A program made the translations under genes and the position numbers. DNA of 64,000 nt from Gramella jeungdoensis (lineage in GTDB: Bacteria > Bacteroidota > Bacteroidia > Flavobacteriales > Flavobacteriaceae): positions 1 to 64,000 of the forward strand of contig NZ_JAMSCK010000004.1 in assembly GCF_023805255.1 (NCBI RefSeq), in the 5' to 3' direction. The notes below the pieces were generated by a model, which was not told where the DNA came from, searched no databases, and saw only the letters and a program-made list of their open reading frames with translations. Positions 18,017-27,717 of this stretch are shown in pieces. Each line of letters opens with the position of its first letter. Position 1 is the stretch's first letter.

Positions 18017-19453
18017 ATGGAAAAACCCACCCCGGATTCTTTCTTCAAATTACTTGAAAAGGACTTAGGATTCACCCCCACAAGTAAACAGGATCTGGCG
18101 CTTCAAATGCTTTCCGAATTTGTAGTGAACGGTGGTGAAAACAGGCTTTTCCTTTTAAAAGGCTTTGCTGGTACCGGTAAAACTACCATTATTAGTACTC
18201 TTGTCAAGAATCTCTGGAAGATCAGAAAATCGGGAGTATTGCTGGCTCCTACTGGTCGTGCCGCTAAAGTGATCTCTAATTATTCGGGGAAAGAGGCTTT
18301 CACAATACATAAGAAGATCTACTTTCCAAAGAAATCCGGAGCAGGAGGGGTGCAATTTACTCTTCAGCCAAATAAACATAAGAACAGTGTTTTTATTGTG
18401 GATGAAGCGTCCATGATTTCTGACGATGGTGGAAATTCCAAATTGTTCGAGAACGGTTCCCTGCTCGATGACCTTATAGAATTTGTTTATTCAGGACATC
18501 GCTGCCAGCTTATCCTTATTGGAGATACGGCACAGCTGCCACCGGTAAAGATGGATCTGAGCCCGGCACTGGAAGAAAAAAAACTGGGTATAAACTATAA
18601 TAAGGAAGTGTCTTTTATAGAGCTGGACGAGGTGGTTAGGCAAAGTGAAGAAAGTGATATTTTACACAATGCAACCTTAATACGGGAGTGCCTTCAGGAG
18701 GGATTCTATGAAAGTTTCCAGTTTGAGCTTTCTCAGAATGCCGATGTGGTTCGCCTTGTTGATGGTTACGAGATCATGGACGCGATCCAGGATTCCTATA
18801 CTTCGCTTGGGCACGAGGATACCAGTATCATTGTGCGTTCTAATAAACGAGCGAATATGTATAACCAGCAGATACGCTCCCGGATTCTTTTTCAGGAAGA
18901 AGAAATTTCTGCAGGTGATTATCTAATGGTTGTGAAGAATAATTATTTCTGGATTAAACCGAGTAGTGAGGCCGGCTTTATCGCTAATGGTGATATCATT
19001 AAAGTCCTTGAGATCTTCGCATTTAAGGAACTTTATGGTTTTCGGTTTGCTGAAGTTAAGGTGCAAATGGTGGATTATCCTAAAATGAGACCTTTTGAAA
19101 CAGTGATTATGCTGGATACTATTACCAGTAATGCGCCTTCCCTTACCTATGAAGAATCGAACAGGTTATATGAGGAGGTCAAGAAGGATTATGCCAGTGA
19201 AAGATCAAAATATAAACAGTTTTTGAAGATCAAGAATAACCAGTATTTCAATGCACTCCAGGTAAAATTCTCATATGCGATTACATGTCATAAATCACAG
19301 GGTGGTCAGTGGAGTACGGTTTTTATAGAGCAGCCCTATCTGCCTAATGGCGTAGGCAAGGAATATTTGAGATGGCTATATACCGCTGTGACCCGGGCAA
19401 AGGATAAACTTTACCTTATTGGTTTTCAGGATGATTTTTTCGCAACCAGTTAA
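18017..19453 (+). CDS. ATP-dependent RecD2-like DNA helicase
   Basis: Superfamily 1B helicase of 478 residues, starting at MEKPTPDSFFKLLEK. Walker A GFAGTGKTT is at 49-57, motif II DEASMIS follows FIVD, motif III is GDTAQLPPV, and the C-terminal UvrD-like segment carries ITCHKSQGGQW with LYTAVTRAKDKL, the motif V/VI region. The N-terminal extension typical of long RecD2 is missing, so this is the short flavobacterial form. RecD2-type enzymes unwind 5' to 3' and take part in repair and replication-fork processing. It has its own promoter and is followed after 24 bases by kdsB on the same strand, perhaps as a two-gene transcript without a functional link. Confidence 0.92.
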   Translation: MEKPTPDSFFKLLEKDLGFTPTSKQDLALQMLSEFVVNGGENRLFLLKGFAGTGKTTIISTLVKNLWKIRKSGVLLAPTGRAAKVISNYSGKEAFTIHKKIYFPKKSGAGGVQFTLQPNKHKNSVFIVDEASMISDDGGNSKLFENGSLLDDLIEFVYSGHRCQLILIGDTAQLPPVKMDLSPALEEKKLGINYNKEVSFIELDEVVRQSEESDILHNATLIRECLQEGFYESFQFELSQNADVVRLVDGYEIMDAIQDSYTSLGHEDTSIIVRSNKRANMYNQQIRSRILFQEEEISAGDYLMVVKNNYFWIKPSSEAGFIANGDIIKVLEIFAFKELYGFRFAEVKVQMVDYPKMRPFETVIMLDTITSNAPSLTYEESNRLYEEVKKDYASERSKYKQFLKIKNNQYFNALQVKFSYAITCHKSQGGQWSTVFIEQPYLPNGVGKEYLRWLYTAVTRAKDKLYLIGFQDDFFATS

Positions 19454-19477
19454 TTCTTATTTTTACTCAAAAAATTC

Positions 19478-20224
19478 ATGAAAGCTCCAGCCAGAAATAG
19501 AATAATTGCAATGATTCCTGCTCGTTATGAAGCTTCAAGGTTTCCTGGTAAATTAATGAAAGACCTTAATGGTAAACCGGTTATTTTACGCACCTACGAT
19601 GCTGCGGTGAACACAGGTCTTTTTGATGAAGTATATGTGGTGACCGATAGCGATAAGATATTCGATACAGTTCAAAATGATGGCGGACAGGTAATTAAAA
19701 GCCATAAAGAACATGAATGCGGAAGCGATCGTATTGCTGAGGCTGTGGAAAATATGGATGTGGATATTGTTCTGAATGTTCAGGGTGATGAGCCTTTTAT
19801 TGATAAAAACAGCCTGGCGAAGTTGCTGGATGTCTTTGAACAGGATGGGGCAGAGGAGATAGACCTGGCGAGTCTTAAAACGCCATTAATGGAGAGTGAG
19901 GATATTACTAATCCTAATAATGTAAAGGTGATCACCGATCATAATGACTTTGCTCTCTATTTTTCAAGATTTCCGATTCCTTACCCCAGGGACACAACGG
20001 CCAGAGTTACTTATTATAAACATATTGGGATTTATGCCTTCAGAAAATCTGCTTTAATGGATTTCTATAAACTTCCCATGCTCCCGTTAGAAGCTGCGGA
20101 AAAGATTGAATGCATCCGGTACCTGGAATACGGGAAAAAGATCAAAATGGTAGAGACAAGTGTGAAAAGCATCGGTATTGACACGCCAGAAGATCTTGAA
20201 AAAGCACGTAAGCTTTTCAATTAA
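19478..20224 (+). CDS. kdsB: 3-deoxy-manno-octulosonate cytidylyltransferase
   Basis: Activates Kdo with CTP to give CMP-Kdo for lipid A inner-core assembly; cytosolic. The 248 residues carry [19 protein letters not shown] (12-30, nucleotide loop), the [13 protein letters not shown] segment, [11 protein letters not shown] with the metal-binding Asp, [10 protein letters not shown] and the C-terminal [13 protein letters not shown]. The first 11 residues are slightly longer than usual, so translation could also begin at the internal ATG near 19511. Its 3' end overlaps the convergent photolyase by four bases. A KdsC-like phosphatase, which provides an earlier step, is encoded separately at 38.7 kb. 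Confidence 0.96.
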   Translation: MKAPARNRIIAMIPARYEASRFPGKLMKDLNGKPVILRTYDAAVNTGLFDEVYVVTDSDKIFDTVQNDGGQVIKSHKEHECGSDRIAEAVENMDVDIVLNVQGDEPFIDKNSLAKLLDVFEQDGAEEIDLASLKTPLMESEDITNPNNVKVITDHNDFALYFSRFPIPYPRDTTARVTYYKHIGIYAFRKSALMDFYKLPMLPLEAAEKIECIRYLEYGKKIKMVETSVKSIGIDTPEDLEKARKLFN

Positions 20225-21528
20225 TTACTAACAGCTTCTTTATAGGTTTCCAGGGCTCTTTCCCGGGCCTCCTTATGATCTACCATTTTTTCAGGATAAT
20301 CATCCGTACCATATTCGGGGATCCATTTTTTGATGTATTCTTTATTTTGATCAAATTTTTCAATTTGAGTGGTTGGATTGAATATTCTGAAATAAGGAGC
20401 GGCATCAACACCGCTTCCCGCAACCCATTGCCAGTTACCAACGTTGGATGACATTTCGTAATCAAGCAATTTTTCAGCGAAATAAGCTTCTCCCCAGCGC
20501 CAGTCTATAAGGAGGTGTTTGCATAGGAATGAGCCTACTAACATTCTTACCCGGTTATGCATAAACCCTGATTCATTCAACTCTCTCATACCGGCATCAA
20601 CTAAAGGATAACCCGTTTTCCCTTTTTTCCATTTTTCAAATTCATTTTCATTGTTCCGCCACTTTATCCGATCATATTTTTTCTTAAACGCTTCGGTAAC
20701 GGTATGCGGATAATGATAAAGGATTTGCATGAAGAACTCTCTCCAAATAAGTTCTTCCAAAAAGGTCTTGTTTCTTTGTTTATCGGCTTCCCTTACCATT
20801 TGCCTTACACTTACCGTTCCAAATCGAAGGTGGGGACCCAGTCGGGAAGTACCTTCCTTCGCCGGAAAATTCCTGGTTTTCTCGTAATCTTTTATAAGAC
20901 CGGGGGTAATTTTATAATCAGGTACTTCAATTGAAGACCTTTTGAAACCAATGTCGCTAAGGCTTAGATTAGGTAATCGGATGTTCTTTATCAAATTATC
21001 CCTGTATCGGGAAGTATAATGAAACTCAAGCTCGATATTTATGAACTTTTCTTTCCAGGTGTTCTTGTATGGTGTGTATACTATATAAGGATCACCATCC
21101 TGCTTGGTGATCTCATCTTTCTCAAAGATTACCTGATCCTTAAAATCAAGAAATTCGATCTCTTTTTCTTCAAGAAGCTTTATTACCTTTTCATCTCTTT
21201 CTTTGGCGTAAGGCTCATAATCCCTGTTCGTGAAAACCTTTTGAATATTGTAATTACTCAAAAGATCTTGAAATACTTCTTCAGGTTTACCATGAAATAT
21301 TGCAATAGAACTGTCATTCTCATCCTGCAAACTTTTTCGCATGTCTTGAAGGGTGTCGTAAATGAAAGTTACCCGCGCATCATCTTCGGGAAGTTTATCG
21401 AGGATCTCCTCGTCAAAAATAAAAATTGGTAAAACAGGAAGATCATCCAGGAGAGCGGCCTTAAAACCTGCATTATCATCCAGGCGTAAATCTCTCCTGA
21501 ACCAGAAGATGTTCACATCTTTAGCCAT
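20221..21528 (-). CDS. Deoxyribodipyrimidine photolyase / cryptochrome family
   Basis: Flavoprotein of 435 residues that would use blue light to repair pyrimidine dimers. The N-terminal antenna-domain signature [13 protein letters not shown] is at 7-19. The C-terminal FAD domain shows [26 protein letters not shown], and the strongly conserved [35 protein letters not shown], and [25 protein letters not shown]. The conserved Trp residues needed for electron transfer appear present in this region. It follows the SDR and SRPBCC genes with 1-base spacing. This trio is frequent in marine flavobacteria and suggests light or oxidative stress control, but the auxiliary genes are uncharacterised. A photosensory role cannot be excluded. 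Confidence 0.94.
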   Translation of the reverse strand: MAKDVNIFWFRRDLRLDDNAGFKAALLDDLPVLPIFIFDEEILDKLPEDDARVTFIYDTLQDMRKSLQDENDSSIAIFHGKPEEVFQDLLSNYNIQKVFTNRDYEPYAKERDEKVIKLLEEKEIEFLDFKDQVIFEKDEITKQDGDPYIVYTPYKNTWKEKFINIELEFHYTSRYRDNLIKNIRLPNLSLSDIGFKRSSIEVPDYKITPGLIKDYEKTRNFPAKEGTSRLGPHLRFGTVSVRQMVREADKQRNKTFLEELIWREFFMQILYHYPHTVTEAFKKKYDRIKWRNNENEFEKWKKGKTGYPLVDAGMRELNESGFMHNRVRMLVGSFLCKHLLIDWRWGEAYFAEKLLDYEMSSNVGNWQWVAGSGVDAAPYFRIFNPTTQIEKFDQNKEYIKKWIPEYGTDDYPEKMVDHKEARERALETYKEAVSN

Positions 21529-21529
21529 T

Positions 21530-22228
21530 CTAATTAATATTTAAGGTTGAAAGCCCTCCATCCATACCCAAAATTTGTCCGGTCATCCAGCTGCTTTCTT
21601 CACTTATTAAATAAGTTGCGAGCCCAGCAATATCTTTTGGTGTTCCGGTTCTTTTCAGGGGGTGCCGTGCATCCATTTTCTTTTTCTTCTCTTCATTGGC
21701 CAGAAGTTTCTCAGCCAGCGGTGTATCGGTAAGAGAAGGAGCGATCACATTTACCCGAAATGATGGAGCATATTCGGCTGCCAGTGATTTTGCAAATCCT
21801 TCGATAGCTCCTTTGGCGGCAGCTACACTGGTATGAAAAGGCATGCCTGTCTTTACAGCCACGGTGCTGAAGAATATCAAACTGGCCTGATCAGCATTCT
21901 TAAGTTTATCCATAACTCCATGTAAACTTCTTACTAGCCCAAAGAAATTCAGGTCCATTTCTTTTTCAAAATGTTCGGGTTTCAGCATTTTGAATGGCTT
22001 AAGATCAATACTTCCAGGACAATAAATGAAAGAATGTAAAGTATCGGGCAATTCCAATTTGGTGATATCATCTTCAAGAACATCGAATTTTAAATGCTGT
22101 ATGTTCTCTTTATTGGTTTGGATCCCATTGCGGGATGCAATAATTATATTGTTATCACTGGCCATTCTTTCAGCGATCTCTTTGCCTATTCCTGTAGAGC
22201 CACCAATAAGTAAAATATTCTTTTTCAT
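21530..22228 (-). CDS. Short-chain dehydrogenase-like protein lacking the catalytic Tyr
   Basis: Rossmann-fold protein of 232 residues, start at MKKNILLIGGSTGIGKE (22228); another ATG 9 bases upstream is possible. The nucleotide loop GGSTGIG is intact, NAG is replaced by CPGS, and the serine strand LIFFSTVAV is present. At the active site, where YxxxK is expected, the sequence reads HTSVAAAKGA, so Lys is kept but the Tyr position is Val. The C-terminal PSLTDTPLA and SSWMTGQILGMDGG segments are otherwise standard. The enzyme may be inactive as a dehydrogenase or use another residue. It is in the middle of the SRPBCC-SDR-photolyase operon with a 4-base overlap or 1-base gap at its ends. Confidence 0.88.
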   Translation of the reverse strand: MKKNILLIGGSTGIGKEIAERMASDNNIIIASRNGIQTNKENIQHLKFDVLEDDITKLELPDTLHSFIYCPGSIDLKPFKMLKPEHFEKEMDLNFFGLVRSLHGVMDKLKNADQASLIFFSTVAVKTGMPFHTSVAAAKGAIEGFAKSLAAEYAPSFRVNVIAPSLTDTPLAEKLLANEEKKKKMDARHPLKRTGTPKDIAGLATYLISEESSWMTGQILGMDGGLSTLNIN

Positions 22229-22233
22229 AATTC

Positions 22234-22743
22234 TCAATTTAGAATATCCTGTTTAAGGGTGTTTTTATTGGTTTTCAATTCTTTATATTCCCCAAACAGT
22301 TCAATAAGCTTTTTTCGTCGATACTGAAAAATTTCCTCCAGTTTTGGTTTTACGAGAAATGGATGAACAAGCTGGCCTATCCAGCCCAAAGGTAATTTGT
22401 AATCTATAATATCTTCCATTTCAACACCACCGGGAATTGGTTTAATAAAATGTTTATGGTGCCACAGGCTGTAAGGACCAAAGCGCTGCTCATCCACAAA
22501 ATATTCACCTTCACGAACATGTGTTATCTCGGTTATCCATTTGGTCCTTATGCCGCCTACCGGGGTAACTATATACTGGATTATCTGGCCGGGGAACATG
22601 GGTCTGTCACCTCCTGACAGGATCTCAAACCCCATATAATCTGGAGTGATGGTTTTAAGGTTTTTAGGGTCAGACAAGAATTTCCAGGCTCTTTCCGGTG
22701 AAATAGGTAATTTTTGAAGACTGTTTAAGCTATATATTTTCAT
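22234..22743 (-). CDS. SRPBCC family protein
   Basis: A 169-residue helix-grip (START/Bet v1-like) protein. Features: LQKLPISPERAWKFLSDPKNLKTITP at the start, typical of SRPBCC proteins with a lipophilic cavity, PMFPGQIIQYIVTPVGG, and FVDEQRFGPYSLWHHKHF leading into MEDIIDYKLPLG. Such proteins are annotated as cell division inhibitors or cyclase/dehydrase-like, without firm evidence. It is first in the operon with the SDR and photolyase genes and probably binds a hydrophobic ligand such as a carotenoid, quinone or lipid; this is inference from fold only. Confidence 0.85.
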   Translation of the reverse strand: MKIYSLNSLQKLPISPERAWKFLSDPKNLKTITPDYMGFEILSGGDRPMFPGQIIQYIVTPVGGIRTKWITEITHVREGEYFVDEQRFGPYSLWHHKHFIKPIPGGVEMEDIIDYKLPLGWIGQLVHPFLVKPKLEEIFQYRRKKLIELFGEYKELKTNKNTLKQDILN

Positions 22744-22990
22744 CAGCGGTAAAAGTACATTTCATTTTGTTTAAAATAAAGATAATATAGTTAAACAAAA
22801 TATAAAAATGAGAAACTTTTAAATTATTTGTTTCCAGATTATTAGTCTTTTTAAGAGTTCAATTGAAAAAGAAATTGTGAAGATTTTTTTAAAATAGATA
22901 AAATAGATATAGATTCGCTACTGTTACATTGAATTGATCTTCATAAATATTCAAATTTTATAAATACTTCAATTAATCACCAATAATTTA

Positions 22991-23707
22991 ATGTTTCGTA
23001 AGCAAGCTATTTTGCTGTGCTGTTCTCTTTTTATCTTTAGTATAGGAAATAGCCAGACCGCCGAAAAGGTTTATGAGGTTTTTGACAGTAGAGTAGGATT
23101 GGAAAATACCGTTTTATTTAACGGTTTTCAATATCAGGACCCTGTTAAAACAATAAATGACAATAATAAATTTTTGTTTCCTGGAAATGAATACTCTAAT
23201 GGTGAAGTATCATATTCTGGCCATTATTTTTTTGATGTAAAACTGAAGTTTAATCTTGTGGACGACCGGTTGTTTATCAAAATCGCCTACGACAGCACCA
23301 GTGCTTTTTTTCAGTTAATAACAGAAAAGATCGACAGTTTCATCATTAGAGATATCCAATTTATAAGACTTGATTATTCTGAAGAAGTAAAGGGGTTTTA
23401 TCAAAAACTATTTAGTTCTAAGGACTATTCTCTTTACAAGAAATACCGAAAAGACTCTAATGAGAAACATGACAAGAGTTTTTTCTATTACGAGTATAAA
23501 TTCACTGATCCGCAGTATGTATTGATTTATAATGAAAAACCTTTCCAGGCAAACTCCAGAAGAGATGTAATTGATATTTTCCCTGATAAAAAGAGTGAAA
23601 TCAAACAGTTTTATAAGGAACAAAAATCTTTATCTAAAAGGGATATGGATGCCTTTATGGAAAATCTTTTAAAAGGAATCATCAATCAAAATATTAAAAG
23701 TCGGTAA
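22991..23707 (+). CDS. Secreted protein of unknown function upstream of a TonB receptor
   Basis: A 238-residue protein with a signal peptide (about 1-21, ending GNSQ). I do not recognise a family. The mature part is rich in Tyr, Phe, Asp and Lys, begins TAEKVYEVFDSRVGLENTVLFNGF, and ends in a basic helical tail (KQFYKEQKSLSKRDMDAFMENLLKG). Its stop overlaps the start of the next gene (TAATG), so it is translationally coupled to the STN-type TonB-dependent receptor and probably acts in the periplasm or at the outer membrane with it. It takes the position often occupied by a FecR-like anti-sigma factor in similar loci, but has no FecR domain that I can see. The preceding 247 bases are AT-rich with no clear promoter box. 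Confidence 0.8.
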   Translation: MFRKQAILLCCSLFIFSIGNSQTAEKVYEVFDSRVGLENTVLFNGFQYQDPVKTINDNNKFLFPGNEYSNGEVSYSGHYFFDVKLKFNLVDDRLFIKIAYDSTSAFFQLITEKIDSFIIRDIQFIRLDYSEEVKGFYQKLFSSKDYSLYKKYRKDSNEKHDKSFFYYEYKFTDPQYVLIYNEKPFQANSRRDVIDIFPDKKSEIKQFYKEQKSLSKRDMDAFMENLLKGIINQNIKSR

Positions 23708-26478
23708 TGCGGAAATCAATCTCCCTTGTAATCTTTTATTTCTGCGTGCAATGGCTATTCGCTCAGAAATCTGAAAATACAGTATCCATTTCCTTTAATA
23801 ATAGTTCTCTGATTTCTGCTTTACAATCTGTTGAAAAGAAATCAGGATTAAAATTATTTTATGCTGAAGAATGGATTCCAGACAAACAAATTTCAAAAAC
23901 CTATACAGATAAACCTGTTCAAGATATCCTTGCAGACCTGCTTTCAGACACCGTTATAAACTTTTACATTCTTGATGAGGAGCAGGTTATTCTTACAAGA
24001 AATAGTATGATTTACGATCGTTTGCCTGAAGGCTATTTTGGGAAACAGGCAGAACGAACAGTTCAGTCAGACTTTGAAGAGGGAGAATCAAATGATGCTC
24101 CTGTATTTTATAATACTGATAATAACCCTAACCGTGAAATTGAAACTGTACGCATAGGAAAGGAGAAAGTTAACAATTCCAGAAAAGTCTTTCAGCTTTC
24201 CGGTTATGCTCTTGATAAGAAAACAGCTGAACCAATTTCTAATCTGGCCATAATTTCTGAAAATAGTGGTAATGGTGTTTCAACAAATCTTGACGGTTAT
24301 TACGAAATAAAACTTCGTGCAGGAGAGAATTTGATTAGTACCCGGTCTATAACAAATGAGAATATCACTAAAAGAGTTATAATATACAGTGATGGGTCTT
24401 TAAACTTTAACCTGGCAGAGAGTCTTGAAAGTTTAGGTGAGGTTCAGATTTCTTCCAATGCTACAAAAAATATTGATAATGCTAATACCGGAGAAGAAGA
24501 AATAGATATAGAAAATATTAAAAATATTCCATTAGTTCTGGGGGAGAGAGATATCATGAAAGTAGCAACGACGCTTCCCGGAATTAGTACTACAGGAGAA
24601 GGTTCAGCAGGTTTCAACGTTAGAGGGGGAAAGGCAGATCAAAATCTTATTCTTTTAGATGAAGCCGTTATGTATAATCCCGCGCATTTCTTTGGGTTGT
24701 TTTCAGCTATAAATCCATTTACTACAGGTTCAGCCACCATTTATAAAGGGAATATTCCTGCCAGATATGGAGGCAGGTTGTCCTCAGTATTTGATATCGC
24801 AACTAAAGACAGTGATACTCGGGAATTTCAAGGGGAAGCATCAATTGGTCCGGTTACCAGTAGCCTGGCAATACAGCTTCCAGTTGTAAAGGAAAAATCG
24901 GGATTGATGCTTGGAGGAAGAAGTACCTATTCCGATTGGATACTAAAAAGTCTAGATGAGCCACAACTTAAAAATAGTACTGCTTCATTTTATGACGGAA
25001 TCTTAAAATATAATCACGAATTTGATAAAAATAATAAGCTATCTACTACAGCTTATGTAAGCGATGACAGGTTTAGTATAACTTCAGATTCTATATATAA
25101 TTATCAGAATCGTTTGCTCACACTTCATTATACTCATCGTTTTAATGATAGAAATAGAGGCGTTTTAATTCTTACAAATAGCGATTATAAGTTTAATATC
25201 GATTACGATAATAATCTACAGGATAGTTTTGAATCTGGTTATCATATCAATGAAACAGAAGTAAAATTCGATATGAAGCATATTCTAAGCAGTAAGCACC
25301 AGTTTGATTATGGAGTATCTGGAAAACTTTATAATGTAGACCCCGGATTTATCAAACCATTAAATTCGGAATCATCCATCAGTGATATCTCTCTGAGTCG
25401 CGAACAAGGTCTCGAGGCGGCAGCATGGTTCGCTGATAATTTTAAAGTAAATGATGAGCTTTTGCTAAGTGCCGGCATACGATTTTCATCGTTTACCTCT
25501 TTGGGAGAAGACCAGGTGAGGTTATATGATTCTAACTCTCCAAAGAACGACAATTCGGTTACAGGATATGAAGAATATGAACCTAACGAACCGATAGTTA
25601 CCTATGGTGGTCCCGAATTTAGATTATCGGCTAGATATTATATTCTATCAGATCTTTCTTTAAAGGCAAGTTACAATAATACTTACCAGTATATTCACAC
25701 TCTCTCTAATAACGTTACGGTCTCCCCAACCGATACCTATAGGTTATCGGGTTATCATATAAAACCACAGAAAGCGAACCAGTATAGCCTGGGCTTATTT
25801 AAAAACTGGAGTACAAATGAGATTGAAACCAGTATAGAAGGCTATTATAAAACTTCCGATAATTTGCTGGATTTTAAAACGGGTGCAAATTTATTTCTGA
25901 ATGAATTTGTAGAGACCGAGGTTATCCAGGGAGAAGGGAAATCCTATGGTGTAGAATTATTACTGAAGAAGAAAACCGGAGATTTCAATGGTTGGTTCAG
26001 TTATTCTTATTCCAGATCATTTCTAAAGCTAGCCGGGGAATTTGCCGAAGAAATAGTAAATAACGGAGAATTTTTTGCTTCTAATTTTGATAAACCTCAT
26101 GATCTGAGTCTGGTCACAAATTATAAGCTTACTCAGCGTTTTAGCTTTTCAGCAAATTTTGTGTATCAAACCGGGAGACCCATAACTTATCCTACTGGTA
26201 AATATAATTATGGAGGTTCTGAATATGTTCTTTATAGCCAAAGAAATCAGTTTAGAATACCTGACTATTACAGGCTGGATTTAAGCTTTAATCTGGAAGG
26301 AAACCATAAACTTGAAAAATTGGGACATACTTTCTGGAATTTTTCAGTTTACAATGTTTTAGGCAGGAATAATCCTTATTCGGTGTTCTTTGTTACCAAA
26401 GATGGAGAGGTAGAAGCGAAACAGGCGTCAATTTTCTCCATTCCGGTACCTACGATCAGTTTTAATTTTCAGTTTTAA
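23707..26478 (+). CDS. TonB-dependent receptor with N-terminal STN domain
   Basis: Outer membrane receptor of 923 residues. Signal peptide 1-20; STN domain (about 25-100: SISFNNSSLISALQSVEKKS then FYILDEEQVILTR), a linker, a CarboxypepD_reg-like domain (about 160-240), a plug beginning near NIPLVLGERDIMKVATTLPG with GFNVRGGKADQNLILLDEA, and a C-terminal barrel ending in an aromatic residue (SFNFQF). STN domains usually pass a signal to an inner-membrane anti-sigma factor, yet no sigma/FecR pair is nearby. Downstream DUF4249 and MG2-like genes form the standard partner set for this receptor class. The transported ligand is unknown. Translation is coupled to the upstream gene. Confidence 0.93.
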   Translation: MRKSISLVIFYFCVQWLFAQKSENTVSISFNNSSLISALQSVEKKSGLKLFYAEEWIPDKQISKTYTDKPVQDILADLLSDTVINFYILDEEQVILTRNSMIYDRLPEGYFGKQAERTVQSDFEEGESNDAPVFYNTDNNPNREIETVRIGKEKVNNSRKVFQLSGYALDKKTAEPISNLAIISENSGNGVSTNLDGYYEIKLRAGENLISTRSITNENITKRVIIYSDGSLNFNLAESLESLGEVQISSNATKNIDNANTGEEEIDIENIKNIPLVLGERDIMKVATTLPGISTTGEGSAGFNVRGGKADQNLILLDEAVMYNPAHFFGLFSAINPFTTGSATIYKGNIPARYGGRLSSVFDIATKDSDTREFQGEASIGPVTSSLAIQLPVVKEKSGLMLGGRSTYSDWILKSLDEPQLKNSTASFYDGILKYNHEFDKNNKLSTTAYVSDDRFSITSDSIYNYQNRLLTLHYTHRFNDRNRGVLILTNSDYKFNIDYDNNLQDSFESGYHINETEVKFDMKHILSSKHQFDYGVSGKLYNVDPGFIKPLNSESSISDISLSREQGLEAAAWFADNFKVNDELLLSAGIRFSSFTSLGEDQVRLYDSNSPKNDNSVTGYEEYEPNEPIVTYGGPEFRLSARYYILSDLSLKASYNNTYQYIHTLSNNVTVSPTDTYRLSGYHIKPQKANQYSLGLFKNWSTNEIETSIEGYYKTSDNLLDFKTGANLFLNEFVETEVIQGEGKSYGVELLLKKKTGDFNGWFSYSYSRSFLKLAGEFAEEIVNNGEFFASNFDKPHDLSLVTNYKLTQRFSFSANFVYQTGRPITYPTGKYNYGGSEYVLYSQRNQFRIPDYYRLDLSFNLEGNHKLEKLGHTFWNFSVYNVLGRNNPYSVFFVTKDGEVEAKQASIFSIPVPTISFNFQF

Positions 26479-26487
26479 TTGTGTAAA

Positions 26488-27717
26488 ATGGGAATTTTGA
26501 AAAAAATAAACTTTAGGAGATTTTTCGGACTTGCGATTTTAACACTACTACTTGGCTGTGTAGAGCCTTATGAATTAAAAAACGAAGGTACCGAATTTGT
26601 TATAGTGATTGAAGGCTTTATAAGTGATGAGTTTAAGAATCATGAGGTTAAGGTTTCTAGTGCCAGTGACCTGGAATCATCAGGAATAAATAATATTAAT
26701 AATGCTGATGTGAGTATAATGGCCGGGAATGGTGATCGATATGATTTTTTTCATACTGGAGAAGGTGTTTATAGGTCTTTTAACCCGTTCAGAGCCGAAG
26801 AGGGGCAAACCTATCAACTGGAGGTTATTCATGATGGAGTTACATACCTCTCTGATAATGAGCAGATCTATGGTATGGCAGAAATTGGGGATATAGAAAC
26901 CTCGCGACTTACGAATGATGAGGGGGCTGCAGGAATAGCCATATCAGTAACTAGTAATTCAGAGAATGACGTCCAGTTTTACAGATATGAATATTCTGAA
27001 ACTTATAAAATCGTTGCGCCATATACTTCCGGATATAAATTGATAGTAGATGAGGATGTTCAGAACGTAACGATTGTTGATGCTCCTGAAGAGAGAAAAG
27101 TATGTTATAATACAATTGAATCTGTTGCGGCGATTTTACAATCCTCAAGATTTAGAGATAACCAGGGTGAGCTTGAAAATGTAATCAGGTTTCTGCCAGT
27201 ATCTGATATGAGAATAAGGCATCGTTATAGTCTGCTAATTAAGCAGTATTTAATTTCTCCTGATGCTTATAATTTTTATGAAACGCTGGAGGAACTATCA
27301 GGCTCTCAAAATGTATTTAGCCAGAATCAACCCGGGTTTCTTAAAGGAAATATCGAAGCGGTAAATGGTGATAATCTGGCTTTAGGTTATTTTGAAGTAG
27401 CGAGCAGCGATGAAAAAAGGATATTTGTAGATCCTATGGAATATTTCAATGTTACAGATTTTCCTGAACCAAATGAATACTGCTCTTTAGTTTGGCCGGG
27501 TGTTCCCATGCGTGCAGATAGCCCGGACCCATTGGTGGGTTATATTCAATCGGGAGAATACCAGTTTGTGGGTGATAGAAACTCCGAATATGCTGATATG
27601 ATTGATATAGGACCAGATACACCATTAGGTCCTTATATACTGGCCAACATATCCTGCGTAGATTGTCGAACTATTGGTACTACAGTTCAACCAGAATTTT
27701 GGATCGAAGATGAATAA
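26488..27717 (+). CDS. DUF4249 family outer membrane lipoprotein
   Basis: A 409-residue lipoprotein. The ATG at 26488 gives a signal peptide with lipobox LLLGC (Cys24); a TTG directly after the receptor stop is less likely. The mature start VEPYELKNEGTEFVIVIEGFISDEFKNHEVKVS is characteristic of DUF4249, followed by an Ig-like beta domain (VSIMAGNGDRYDFFHTGEGVYRS) and a Cys-containing C-terminal part (ISCVDCRTIG). DUF4249 proteins are encoded after STN-type or plug-type receptors in Bacteroidota and are presumed surface partners, comparable in position to SusD. It starts 9 bases after the receptor stop and overlaps the next gene by 8 bases. Confidence 0.9.
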   Translation: MGILKKINFRRFFGLAILTLLLGCVEPYELKNEGTEFVIVIEGFISDEFKNHEVKVSSASDLESSGINNINNADVSIMAGNGDRYDFFHTGEGVYRSFNPFRAEEGQTYQLEVIHDGVTYLSDNEQIYGMAEIGDIETSRLTNDEGAAGIAISVTSNSENDVQFYRYEYSETYKIVAPYTSGYKLIVDEDVQNVTIVDAPEERKVCYNTIESVAAILQSSRFRDNQGELENVIRFLPVSDMRIRHRYSLLIKQYLISPDAYNFYETLEELSGSQNVFSQNQPGFLKGNIEAVNGDNLALGYFEVASSDEKRIFVDPMEYFNVTDFPEPNEYCSLVWPGVPMRADSPDPLVGYIQSGEYQFVGDRNSEYADMIDIGPDTPLGPYILANISCVDCRTIGTTVQPEFWIEDE

